Below, in pieces: positions 28,201 to 35,147 of a stretch of 46,615 nt of DNA. The notes under the pieces were generated by a model. The model saw only the letters and a program-made list of their open reading frames with translations, searched no databases and was not told the origin of the DNA. Source of the stretch: an uncultured Prochlorococcus sp. (GTDB lineage Bacteria; Cyanobacteriota; Cyanobacteriia; PCC-6307; Cyanobiaceae); the NCBI GenBank assembly GCA_902572065.1, contig CACGEL010000002.1, forward strand, positions 1-46,615, in the 5' to 3' direction. A program made the position numbers and the translations under genes. Every line of letters begins with the position of its first letter. The stretch's first letter is position 1.

Positions 28201-28753
28201 CTTCTATAGAGCCATGATCTTGTATTTCAAGATAAAAATCATCCCCTAATAATTTCTTGTACCAAACAGCAATATTTTCAGCAACGTCAATCCTTCCTTT
28301 TAAAATGGCTTGAGGAATTTCGCCACCTAAACATGCTGTTGAAATAATTAGACCATCTTTATATTTCTCTAAAAGAGATTTGTCAATACATGGCCTAGAA
28401 AAAATCCCACGACCTCTCATCCCATTAAGATGGCTAATTGTAGTTAGTTTTACAAGATTCTTATAACCTGTATGATTTTTTGCTAAAACTACTAAATGGT
28501 ATCTTTTTTCCTTCTTTGGCTGAGGGTCATCAATAGAACCATTAATGATATACATTTCATTTCCGATAATTGGTTTTATACCTTTATCTTTGCATTTTTT
28601 TACTAAATCAAGAACTCCATACATTACGCCATGATCGGTTAATGCAATTGATTCCATTCCAAGTTCACAAGCTCTATCAACTATCTTTGAAACCTGACTT
28701 GCACCATCAAGAAGACTGTAATCGCTATGATTATGAAGAGGAACAAATCCCAT
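25253..28753 (-). CDS. dnaE: DNA polymerase III alpha subunit
   Basis: A 1166-residue replicative polymerase of the DnaE type, complete and without an intein. PHP domain at the N-terminus (PLHNHSDYSLLDGASQ), catalytic palm with PDIDTDFCIDRR (metal-binding aspartates, about residue 407), GPGRGSAAGSLV, and GVHAAGVVI. The C-terminus has an OB-fold (LVGMIPELKN...). In Synechocystis and some other cyanobacteria dnaE is split by a trans-splicing intein; here the reading frame is continuous. Starts at ATG 28753. It converges with the PAM68 gene with a one-base gap. Confidence 0.98.
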   Translation of the reverse strand: MGFVPLHNHSDYSLLDGASQVSKIVDRACELGMESIALTDHGVMYGVLDLVKKCKDKGIKPIIGNEMYIINGSIDDPQPKKEKRYHLVVLAKNHTGYKNLVKLTTISHLNGMRGRGIFSRPCIDKSLLEKYKDGLIISTACLGGEIPQAILKGRIDVAENIAVWYKKLLGDDFYLEIQDHGSIEDRIVNVELIRIGKKHQIKVIATNDAHYISNMDVEAHDALLCVLTGKLISDEKRLRYTGTEYIKSEKEMLRLFNDHIDNESIEEAINNTVEVSQKIEEFDLFGTYRMPKFPLKVDDEDSLSFLTKISKKGLLKRLNKTNLDEVQDIYINRLSSELKIINDMGFPDYFLVVWDYIKFARDNLIPVGPGRGSAAGSLVAYALEITNIDPVKYGLLFERFLNPARKSMPDIDTDFCIDRRNEVIDYVTNRYGEDKVAQIITFNKMTSKAVLKDVARVLDISYGESDKLAKLIPVVRGKPYKLNEMIDKKSPSPEFRDKYLKDSMVKRWVDLALRIEGTNKTYGVHAAGVVIASEPLDMLVPLQRNNEGQIITQYSMDDIESLGLLKMDFLGLKNLTMIDKTISLIESSTGQKINIDELPPNDNKTFDLIGRGDLEGIFQLESSGMKQVVKDFKPNSLEDISSILALYRPGPLDAGLIPKFINRKNGDEKIDFPHPFIESILTETHGIMVYQEQIMKIAQDLAGYSLGDADLLRRAMGKKKVSEMVKHRNLFIEGSFKKGVDKKIANDLFDQMVLFAEYCFNKSHSTAYGAVTYQTAFLKAHFPVAYMASLLSVNSGSIDKMQRYISNCYSMGIEVISPSINLSGIDFTVKKDQILFGLSAIKNLGDSAIKNIIDNRNKLGNYKSFSDLCDRLPSNILNKRNLESLIHCGALDEFSENNNRAQLFSDLESVMEWASSRNRDRLSGQGNLFESISNNENKEFSLSQRYKVDDYSLIEKLKLEKQLLGFYLSDHPLKHLAKPAKLVSPISIAQLEESHDRAKVSLVGMIPELKNITTRKGDRMAIVQLEDLSGSCEAIVFPKTYCRLSEFLLTDTRLLVWGTIDKKSDKTKLIIEDCREIDNLKLLVIHLDSTQASDVRIQNTIRDCLVKFKPDRDKCGIKIPVLAAVRNNKSVTYVKFGDQFCVGDILGVSKLLKDKSFQVNLKSLVN

Positions 28754-28832
28754 ATTTAAACAAATTTATATTTACAAGATAGAGAATATTTTTAAAAATT
28801 CTACATTTAACTCATACAAATTAATTATTAAT

Positions 28833-30287
28833 TCAAATTTCAATTTTAGGTTTGTTTTTAATGACATCAGCATCCTTTTCAAATATATTTGCAACGTTTA
28901 ATATTCGATGTTCTTCCAAAACATTTCCTATTAATTGAAGCCCAATAGGTAAACCCTTTTTATCAAATCCACATGGAATACTAATGGCAGGAAGTCCAGC
29001 CAGATTTACTGGAACAGTTAAAAGATCTGATAAATACATAGACAAGGGATCATTTACAAAATCACCTTTTAAGAATGCTGTAGTAGGGCATGTGGGTGTT
29101 AGTAAAACATCAACTTTATCAAAAGCACTATCAAAATCCTTTCTTATTAAAGTTCTTACTCTCTGAGCTTTCTTGTAATATGCATCGCTATATCCTGCAG
29201 ATAAAGCATAAGTACCAATCAAAATCCTTCTTTGTACTTCATCTCCAAAACCCTCGGCTCTACTTTTTGATGTCATTTCTAATAGATTAGTTTCTCCATC
29301 TGATCTATATCCATATTTAACACCATCATATCTTGCTAAATTTGCTGAAGCCTCACAGGGTGCGATTACATAATAAGTTGCGATACCATCATTAAATCTT
29401 GGGCATTTTAAATCATAAATTTCAGCGCCCAAAGATCTGAATCTCTCAACACCAGCTAATACAGATTCTTTAACTTCAGGATCAAGTCCTGGATGATTAA
29501 AGCATTCTTCAATAATTCCAATCTTTATACCTTTGATAGATTTATCTAAATCAGATAAAAAATTAGGCACAGGTTCATCTAGACATGTCGAATCAAGAGG
29601 ATCCTTTCCTGAAATGGAATAAAGAATTTCAGCAGCATCAGAAACAGTATTAGTAATTGGACCTATTTGATCCAAAGAACTTGCAAATGCAATTAGTCCC
29701 CATCTACTAACTCTTCCATAGGTGGGTTTTAAACCTACTACTCCACAAAAAGAAGCTGGCTGTCTTATCGAGCCCCCAGTATCCGAACCAATAGCGGCCA
29801 AGCACAGACCAGCAGCTACTGAAGCAGCGCTACCACCAGAACTTCCTCCAGGAACTCTACTTATATCCCAAGGATTTGAGGTTGAGCCAAATACAGAAGT
29901 CTCAGTAGAGCTTCCCATTGCGAATTCATCTAAATTAGTTTTCCCTAGGCAAATGCCACCTGAAGACCATAACTTACCTGAGGCAGAAGACTCGTATGGA
30001 GAAACAAAATCTTGAAGCATTTTACTTGAACAAGAAGTTACAACTCCCTTGGTACAAATATTATCTTTTATAGCAATGGGTAGTCCTGCAAGGGGTGGAA
30101 GTTTTTGATTACTACAAATTAATTTATCTATTTGTTCAGATTGAGAATTGGCTATATGTTTTGTTAAGCAGGTATAAGCATTTATTTTTGGATTTAATGA
30201 ATCAATTTTCAAAAAAAAATCATTAACTAATTCCGTAACTGAAGCATTTCCACTTTTAATTTCCTTTCGAAAAGAATTAAAGTTCAT
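28833..30287 (-). CDS. gatA: Aspartyl/glutamyl-tRNA amidotransferase subunit A
   Basis: A 484-residue amidase of the GatCAB complex, which makes Gln-tRNA from Glu-tRNA. Ser-cisSer-Lys triad regions: lysine in [11 protein letters not shown], the serine-glycine loop [15 protein letters not shown], and [15 protein letters not shown] (nucleophilic serine). The ammonia comes from glutamine bound by GatA itself. Starts at ATG 30287. gatB and gatC are not in this window. Length is standard. Confidence 0.97.
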   Translation of the reverse strand: MNFNSFRKEIKSGNASVTELVNDFFLKIDSLNPKINAYTCLTKHIANSQSEQIDKLICSNQKLPPLAGLPIAIKDNICTKGVVTSCSSKMLQDFVSPYESSASGKLWSSGGICLGKTNLDEFAMGSSTETSVFGSTSNPWDISRVPGGSSGGSAASVAAGLCLAAIGSDTGGSIRQPASFCGVVGLKPTYGRVSRWGLIAFASSLDQIGPITNTVSDAAEILYSISGKDPLDSTCLDEPVPNFLSDLDKSIKGIKIGIIEECFNHPGLDPEVKESVLAGVERFRSLGAEIYDLKCPRFNDGIATYYVIAPCEASANLARYDGVKYGYRSDGETNLLEMTSKSRAEGFGDEVQRRILIGTYALSAGYSDAYYKKAQRVRTLIRKDFDSAFDKVDVLLTPTCPTTAFLKGDFVNDPLSMYLSDLLTVPVNLAGLPAISIPCGFDKKGLPIGLQLIGNVLEEHRILNVANIFEKDADVIKNKPKIEI

Positions 30288-30319
30288 ATCAAGATAGCGT
30301 TTTTAGATTTATTTAATTA

Positions 30320-30535
30320 TCAAACAGTTAGTGGTTCTTCTTTCTTACATCTCATAATAGTATGTTTAATATCTTCTGAACCTTCGTCAGTAAGATCATT
30401 AAGGAATTTTTCTAAATTTTCATTTAAACTGCGCTTTGTTAGAAATGGACCATACCAATAAGTTGCAGAGGGAGTACCCGTGTCAACTTTAGCCCACCAA
30501 GCTAAACCAAGTTTGTTACCAAAATTTCTAATCAA
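30320..30535 (-). CDS. DUF1816 protein
   Basis: A 71-residue cyanobacterial protein with the DUF1816 signature: GLAWWAKVDTGTPSATYWYGPF followed by DLTDEGSEDIKHTIMRCKKEEPLTV. The family is common in cyanobacteria and linked by some to phycobilisome linker-like regions, but the function is not settled. The start is TTG 30535, because the nearby ATG at 30549 is out of frame. A TATAAT on the minus strand (30550-30555) gives a very short leader, and a perfect 16-base palindrome lies just upstream. Confidence 0.82.
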   Translation of the reverse strand: MIRNFGNKLGLAWWAKVDTGTPSATYWYGPFLTKRSLNENLEKFLNDLTDEGSEDIKHTIMRCKKEEPLTV

Positions 30536-30549
30536 TTTTTTTGGCCCAT

Positions 30550-30555
30550 TATTAT
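30550..30555 (-). promoter_or_regulatory. -10 element for DUF1816 gene
   Basis: TATAAT on the minus strand, 15 bases upstream of the TTG start codon. It matches the bacterial -10 consensus exactly, and would give a leader of about eight bases. No clear -35 match, though the palindrome ends 18 bases upstream. Confidence 0.55.
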
Positions 30556-30573
30556 AGACCCGTGATTCTTGTT

Positions 30574-30589
30574 AAATTGTATACAATTT
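30574..30589. promoter_or_regulatory. 16-base perfect palindrome, candidate operator
   Basis: AAATTGTATACAATTT is identical to its reverse complement. It is positioned where an activator or repressor would bind relative to the -10 at 30550-30555. It is too weak to be a good hairpin (six AT-rich pairs round a TATA loop). Some chance of occurring randomly in such AT-rich DNA. Confidence 0.4.
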
Positions 30590-30685
30590 TTGAGTAATTA
30601 TTCAATAAATAATTATTATATAAATAAATATATTGAAATAATGATACAAATAAGTGGGGAGATTCTAATATTTCTTTTTAAATAA

Positions 30686-31723
30686 CTAATTTTTTGATAA
30701 ATAAAATAATGAAATAGCTGCTGCTACAGAGGCATTTAGGCTAGAAGTTTTACCTTTAAGAGGAATTTTAAGCAAATAATCACATTTTTTTTGGGTTAGT
30801 AAAGAGATACCTTTATTCTCAGCTCCAACGACTACTACAAGTGGTGCTTTTTGATCAAATTCAGAGATGGTATCTTGCCCATCGCCTGACAATCCAAGAA
30901 TTAGAAAACCATTATTCTTTAATTCATCTATGGCTCTATTTAGATTTACGACTCTGCTTACAGGTATATGCTCCAATGCTCCAGCAGCAACTTTTGCAAC
31001 AGTTCCAGTTAGTCCTGCAGATCTTCTTTGAGGAATGATAATACCTTTACAGTCAAAAGCTTCTGCAGATCTTATAATTGCTCCTAAATTATGAGGGTCA
31101 GTTATACCATCCAGTAAAACTATAATAGGGTTCATGCACTTACTTTTAGATATATCAATTAATTTATCTAAAGATAAAGTTTGAGAAGAAGCTGTCTGTA
31201 AGGCAACTCCTTGATGAACGGCTCCAGATGTTAATTGAGATAGTCTAGACCAGGAGACTTCTTCAACTAAAACACCTTTAGACTTGAGATCCTTTAATAA
31301 TAAAAAAAATTTTTCAGAAGAAAATATATCTGAAGTACACCAAATTCTGTTAATCGGTCTTTTACTATTTAAAGCAGAAAAAACAGAATGCTTACCCCAT
31401 ATCCAATCATCAAAATTTCTTGCATTAGTATTTATTCGAATATTTTCAGCATATTTTTCTGATTTAGAATTATTTGAAGAAAATCTTCTTTGTGGTTGAT
31501 TAAAATTTTTTCTAGATTTTTCTTTTGATCTTAAATTACTATATTCGTTAACTTTATATTCATTTCTATTTTTTAAATCATTTTTTTTGTAAGTATTGTT
31601 TTTACTTTTGTTAAATCTATCTACTTGAAAATTATTAGATTTAAAATTATCATTTGATTCTGATCTTCTAGAATCATTCTCACTATTTTTTTTTGAATAA
31701 TTATTTTTAGAAAAATTCTTCAT
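30686..31723 (-). CDS. TrmH-family (RlmB-type) RNA 2'-O-methyltransferase
   Basis: A 345-residue SPOUT methyltransferase from ATG 31723; a TTG at 31732 would add three residues. Residues 1-110 are a low-complexity Lys/Asn/Ser/Arg region, probably disordered and RNA-binding. A substrate-binding domain (IWGKHSVFSALN) follows, then the knot domain: LDGITDPHNLGAIIRSAEAFDCKGIII, VVVVGAENKGIS and IPLKGKTSSLNASVAAAISLF. It resembles RlmB (Gm2251 of 23S rRNA), but a tRNA substrate cannot be excluded. It lies directly downstream of mini-RNase III, both acting on rRNA. Confidence 0.9.
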   Translation of the reverse strand: MKNFSKNNYSKKNSENDSRRSESNDNFKSNNFQVDRFNKSKNNTYKKNDLKNRNEYKVNEYSNLRSKEKSRKNFNQPQRRFSSNNSKSEKYAENIRINTNARNFDDWIWGKHSVFSALNSKRPINRIWCTSDIFSSEKFFLLLKDLKSKGVLVEEVSWSRLSQLTSGAVHQGVALQTASSQTLSLDKLIDISKSKCMNPIIVLLDGITDPHNLGAIIRSAEAFDCKGIIIPQRRSAGLTGTVAKVAAGALEHIPVSRVVNLNRAIDELKNNGFLILGLSGDGQDTISEFDQKAPLVVVVGAENKGISLLTQKKCDYLLKIPLKGKTSSLNASVAAAISLFYLSKN

Positions 31724-31735
31724 AGATTTCAAAGC

Positions 31736-32128
31736 TTATTTACACTCTAGGTACTCAAAAATTTTAGACAATCTTTTGGGGTCTTTTAAAAATAACCAAC
31801 CAAGTAAAGTTTCAAAACCAGTTGCTCTAGAATACACAACAGGATCTGAAGACTTTGGGAATCTCTTTGTTTTATTTCTAGCTCGTCTTATTAAATTAAT
31901 TTCAAATGAATTTAACAAATGTTCAATATCTTGTAATGATTTTGACTGAGCTTGAGCCTTAACTTCATTAACTACTGAGAGGTGGAGTTCTTTAGATTTT
32001 AGAGGCATATGGACATAGCGTAATCTTTGGTGTAACTCCCATACAGAGTCTCCAAGCCAAGCAAGTTGAATAACGCCTATATCCTCAGGAGAACCATGCG
32101 GCACAAGATTTTGTATCCAATAATTCAA
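31736..32128 (-). CDS. mrnC: Mini-ribonuclease III (23S rRNA maturation)
   Basis: A 130-residue MrnC with an RNase III catalytic domain but no dsRNA-binding domain. Conserved blocks are LAWLGDSVWELHQRLR (catalytic aspartate), KSKELHLSVVNEVKAQAQ and FPKSSDPVVYSRATGFETLLGWLFL (second acidic site). In Bacillus it trims 23S rRNA ends. The start is TTG 32128, overlapping the TGA stop of the upstream STAS gene (TTGA overlap), so translation is coupled. The stop lies four bases before the TTG of the downstream methyltransferase. Confidence 0.92.
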   Translation of the reverse strand: MNYWIQNLVPHGSPEDIGVIQLAWLGDSVWELHQRLRYVHMPLKSKELHLSVVNEVKAQAQSKSLQDIEHLLNSFEINLIRRARNKTKRFPKSSDPVVYSRATGFETLLGWLFLKDPKRLSKIFEYLECK

Positions 32129-32490
32129 GTCTTCAAATAGATTAATGAATCCTCAAGAGTAGCTTTCAAATTTAGGAAGTCACCTAATCGAACAAGTTTT
32201 ATAGTCTGAGCAACTCTAGAATTTCCAACGACAGAAAAACCAACTTTAAGTTTTTTAGATTCCTTAGAAATTTGAACAAGAGCCCCTAAACCTGATGAAT
32301 CAAGAAAATCAATTTTGCTTAAGTCAATGACAATTGACTGAGGATCCTTTTTAAGAGTATTAGTAATAAAAGTTTTAAATTGCTTTTCAGAAAATGCATC
32401 TAATTGCCCTTTAAAAGTAAAGACAATAATATTTTTCTTTAATTCAATATTCCCTCGTAAGGAAACGGTTAGCTTTTGGAAATCTTCTAT
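32125..32490 (-). CDS. STAS-domain protein (anti-sigma factor antagonist type) with non-standard start codon
   Basis: A 121-residue STAS domain that has no ATG, GTG or TTG before the domain. Reading upstream from the core the frame is ATC (32493), ATA (32490) and then a TAA stop (32496-32494). A strong ribosome-binding site GGAGGG (32504-32499) sits 8-9 bases before the ATA, or 5-6 before the ATC, so initiation must use AUA or AUC. The fold is clear: beta strand ELKKNIIVFTFKGQLDA, IDLSKIDFLDSSGLGAL (S65-S66 contains the phosphoacceptor), then FSVVGNSRVAQTIKLVRLGDFL. The stop overlaps mrnC. Likely partner is an RsbW-like kinase such as the one at 7683. Confidence 0.85.
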   Translation of the reverse strand: MEDFQKLTVSLRGNIELKKNIIVFTFKGQLDAFSEKQFKTFITNTLKKDPQSIVIDLSKIDFLDSSGLGALVQISKESKKLKVGFSVVGNSRVAQTIKLVRLGDFLNLKATLEDSLIYLKT

Positions 32491-32498
32491 GATTTAGT

Positions 32499-32504
32499 CC
32501 CTCC
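32499..32504 (-). promoter_or_regulatory. Strong ribosome-binding site of the STAS gene
   Basis: GGAGGG on the minus strand is an unusually good Shine-Dalgarno sequence for this genome, where most genes have a weak one or none. Its spacing selects the AUA at 32490 (or AUC at 32493) as the start codon of the STAS gene. Confidence 0.7.
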
Positions 32505-32556
32505 AAAAAATAATAATTTATCAAATGTAATAATCAAATCAAAAAGAATCAATATG

Positions 32557-33696
32557 TCAACATCTTTCTAACATTAGAGAAACAAATTTTTCAAATAAAT
32601 AGTCTGAATCGTGAGGCCCAGGACCAGCCTCTGGGTGATACTGAACACTAAATATAGGCTTATTTGTAAGCTTCAATCCGGCGACTGTTCTATCATTAAG
32701 ATTAAAGTGAGTTATTTCAACATTTTCATTTGATAAAGAATTTGGATCTATGGCAAAGCCATGATTTTGACTTGTTATTTCAACATTATTATTCATACCA
32801 CAAGGATGATTTAAACCACGATGGCCAAAGGGTAATTTATAGGTTTTACCTCCTAATGCCAACCCAAAAATTTGATGCCCAAGACAAATTCCAAACATAG
32901 GAATTTTTCCATAATTTATAAGTGATTTAGCTAAATTAATACCCTCCAGGACAGAAGATGGATCACCAGGACCATTTGAGAAAAATATTCCCGCTGGATT
33001 ATGAGCTAAAACATCGTCAAAAGTAGAATTTGAAGGCAAAACCAATACTTCACATCCATGTGATACTAATCTATTGAGAATTGATTTTTTGATACCAAAA
33101 TCAATTGCCACAATTTTTAATTTATTTTCAACATTAGTGAATCTTTCTCTTCTATCAAAATCAGTCATAGTAGTCTCTTTCCATAAATAATTATTATTTG
33201 TTGAAACTTCTTTTGATAAATTTAAACCTTTCATGTCTGGAGCATCATAAATAAGCTTAAGACAGCTTTCCATATCTTTCTTTTCTGAAGTGATAAGTCC
33301 ATTCATAGAACCATTAGATCTAAGAATTTTAACAAGCGCTCTTGTATCAATTCCATAAAGTCCAACAATATTATTATCAATTAACCACTGGTTAAAATTA
33401 GTTGTGGATCGCCAATTACTATTGTTATTTGAGTAATTACGAACAATCAAACCTTTTACAAAAGTATCCGATTCAGAATCTTCGAGATTAATTCCTGTAT
33501 TACCGATCTCTGGGTAAGTAAATGTTAGAATCTGCCCAAAATAACTAGGATCGGTTATTACTTCCTGATAGCCAGTCATTCCCGTATTGAAAACAATTTC
33601 ACCAAGGGTTGTACCCACAGCCCCAAATGAATAACCAGAAAAAGTAATACCGTTACTTAAAACAAGTTTTGCATTTTTCTTAAAAGGATGATTCAT
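32557..33696 (-). CDS. carA: Carbamoyl-phosphate synthase small subunit
   Basis: A 379-residue glutaminase subunit from ATG 33696 (a TTG precedes it), giving ammonia from glutamine to CarB for carbamoyl phosphate, a precursor of arginine and pyrimidines. N-terminal domain: GYSFGAVGTTLGEIVFNTGMTGYQEVITDPSY. C-terminal class I amidotransferase: nucleophile cysteine in FGICLGHQIFGLALGG, then QYHPEAGPGPHDS (His-Glu of the triad). Located 17 bases downstream of trpD on the same strand, which suggests cotranscription. carB is elsewhere. Confidence 0.97.
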   Translation of the reverse strand: MNHPFKKNAKLVLSNGITFSGYSFGAVGTTLGEIVFNTGMTGYQEVITDPSYFGQILTFTYPEIGNTGINLEDSESDTFVKGLIVRNYSNNNSNWRSTTNFNQWLIDNNIVGLYGIDTRALVKILRSNGSMNGLITSEKKDMESCLKLIYDAPDMKGLNLSKEVSTNNNYLWKETTMTDFDRRERFTNVENKLKIVAIDFGIKKSILNRLVSHGCEVLVLPSNSTFDDVLAHNPAGIFFSNGPGDPSSVLEGINLAKSLINYGKIPMFGICLGHQIFGLALGGKTYKLPFGHRGLNHPCGMNNNVEITSQNHGFAIDPNSLSNENVEITHFNLNDRTVAGLKLTNKPIFSVQYHPEAGPGPHDSDYLFEKFVSLMLERC

Positions 33697-33713
33697 CAAA
33701 TGAAAAAAATTTC

Positions 33714-34742
33714 TTATGATTCAAGATAAGCTTTCAAACGTAAAAACTTGTCCCAAGGTTTTGCTTTACTAATAGAAAACAAAGCTTTTTGAAATCCTTT
33801 TTCAATATTGTCTTCAATACCAGCTGCCCACAGAACTAATGAAACATTTAAAGCTACAACATCCATATGTGCTTTTTGACCAGAACCCTTCAAAACAGAT
33901 TCCAATATTTCTTCATAGGATTCATTATTTGATACTTTGAGGTTATTATTAGAAGTATTCTTATAATTGAAATCAGAAACATTTAGTTTTGAATGTTTTA
34001 ATTGCCCTTTATCTACAAATATAATTTTATTATCTCCTTCTAATGAGGCCTCATCAAGACCTCCATAGCCATAAACAACTATTGCTCTATTCATTCCCAT
34101 ATTATTTAAAGCAGAAGCCATAGGAAGAAGAAGTTCTTCAGAAGCGACACCTAAGACTTGAGCGTTAGGTCTTAAAGGATTTACCAATGGTCCTAATTGA
34201 TTAAAGACAGTTCTGATACCTAGAGCCTTTCTCAAAGGTGCTAAATTAATCAAAGACTTATGCCAAAGAGGAGCAAATAAAAAAGTTATCCCAATATCTT
34301 CTATTGCAGAAATAACCTTTTCTAAAGAAGAATTCAGATTAATACCAAGATTTAACAAAACATCTGCAGAGCCAACTTTTCCACTAGCACTTTTATTTCC
34401 GTGTTTTGCAATATTTACACCACAGGAAGAGGCAACAAAGGCAACAGCAGTTGAGATATTAAATGTATCTGCACCATCACCGCCAGTCCCACAAGTATCA
34501 ATCATATACAAATCTGGTCGTTCGATAGGGAGTTTACAAGAGTTTAGAAGGACTTCTGCCATTGATGATAATTCTGTACCAGTAACGCCTTTAGCTCTCA
34601 ATGCCCCTAAGAAAGCGCCCGTTTGAACATCTAATATTTCATTATTTAGCCATCTTTTCATCAAAAGACTTGAAGTTTCATTATCAAGGTTATGTCCAAA
34701 AAGTAATTGATCTAGAATTTCGGAATTTGTTTTATTAGACAT
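33714..34742 (-). CDS. trpD: Anthranilate phosphoribosyltransferase
   Basis: A 342-residue enzyme of tryptophan synthesis that joins anthranilate to PRPP. Catalytic marks are [16 protein letters not shown] (PRPP binding), [17 protein letters not shown] (anthranilate binding) and [11 protein letters not shown]. Starts at ATG 34742 and is 28 bases downstream of the DUF3288 stop, with carA following by 17 bases. Unlinked from other trp genes, as usual in cyanobacteria. Length is typical. Confidence 0.97.
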   Translation of the reverse strand: MSNKTNSEILDQLLFGHNLDNETSSLLMKRWLNNEILDVQTGAFLGALRAKGVTGTELSSMAEVLLNSCKLPIERPDLYMIDTCGTGGDGADTFNISTAVAFVASSCGVNIAKHGNKSASGKVGSADVLLNLGINLNSSLEKVISAIEDIGITFLFAPLWHKSLINLAPLRKALGIRTVFNQLGPLVNPLRPNAQVLGVASEELLLPMASALNNMGMNRAIVVYGYGGLDEASLEGDNKIIFVDKGQLKHSKLNVSDFNYKNTSNNNLKVSNNESYEEILESVLKGSGQKAHMDVVALNVSLVLWAAGIEDNIEKGFQKALFSISKAKPWDKFLRLKAYLES

Positions 34743-34770
34743 TTTTAATAATTAAAAAGTAATTAATAGT

Positions 34771-35067
34771 TCAGTTAGAAGTATCAAAACCTGAACCGAC
34801 TAAATCTTTTGTGGGGTTGGAAGGCCTAAAATTATTTGACCATAATTTCTTAGTCTTAGAAAAAAGAATATCCTTTGTAATATTCCAAAATTTAAGTGTT
34901 TTCTTAATATCCTCCTTAATTTCAATTTCACCAGGAAAATTATCATAACGATTAATTAATCTAGCTAAATTAATTAAATCTAAATCTTCAGGTTTATCTT
35001 TATTTATTAAAGAATCTATTATCTTTTTATCAGTTGCATGTAGTGGATGAGTTTGTTCATTGCTCAT
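34771..35067 (-). CDS. DUF3288 protein
   Basis: A 98-residue cyanobacterial protein from ATG 35067; an upstream in-frame ATG at 35085 adds only a hydrophobic MIWFFF leader that is unlikely. The DUF3288 core is THPLHATDKKIIDSLI, LARLINRYDNFPGEIEIKEDI and KFWNITKDILFSKTKKLW. Soluble and helical, function unknown. Divergent from the ABC exporter gene across 80 bases. Confidence 0.78.
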   Translation of the reverse strand: MSNEQTHPLHATDKKIIDSLINKDKPEDLDLINLARLINRYDNFPGEIEIKEDIKKTLKFWNITKDILFSKTKKLWSNNFRPSNPTKDLVGSGFDTSN

Positions 35068-35147
35068 AAAAAAAAACCAAATCATTTATAAAACTAGCTC
35101 ACATATTCTAAAATGAAACATTATCTTAATCTTATGGGCAATATTAA

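Noticed and set aside
28782..28802. Hairpin AGAATATTTTTAAAAATTCT upstream of dnaE as a terminator or operator
   Set aside because: It is purely AT-rich, has an unpaired base in the stem and lacks a T-tract; such repeats are expected by chance.
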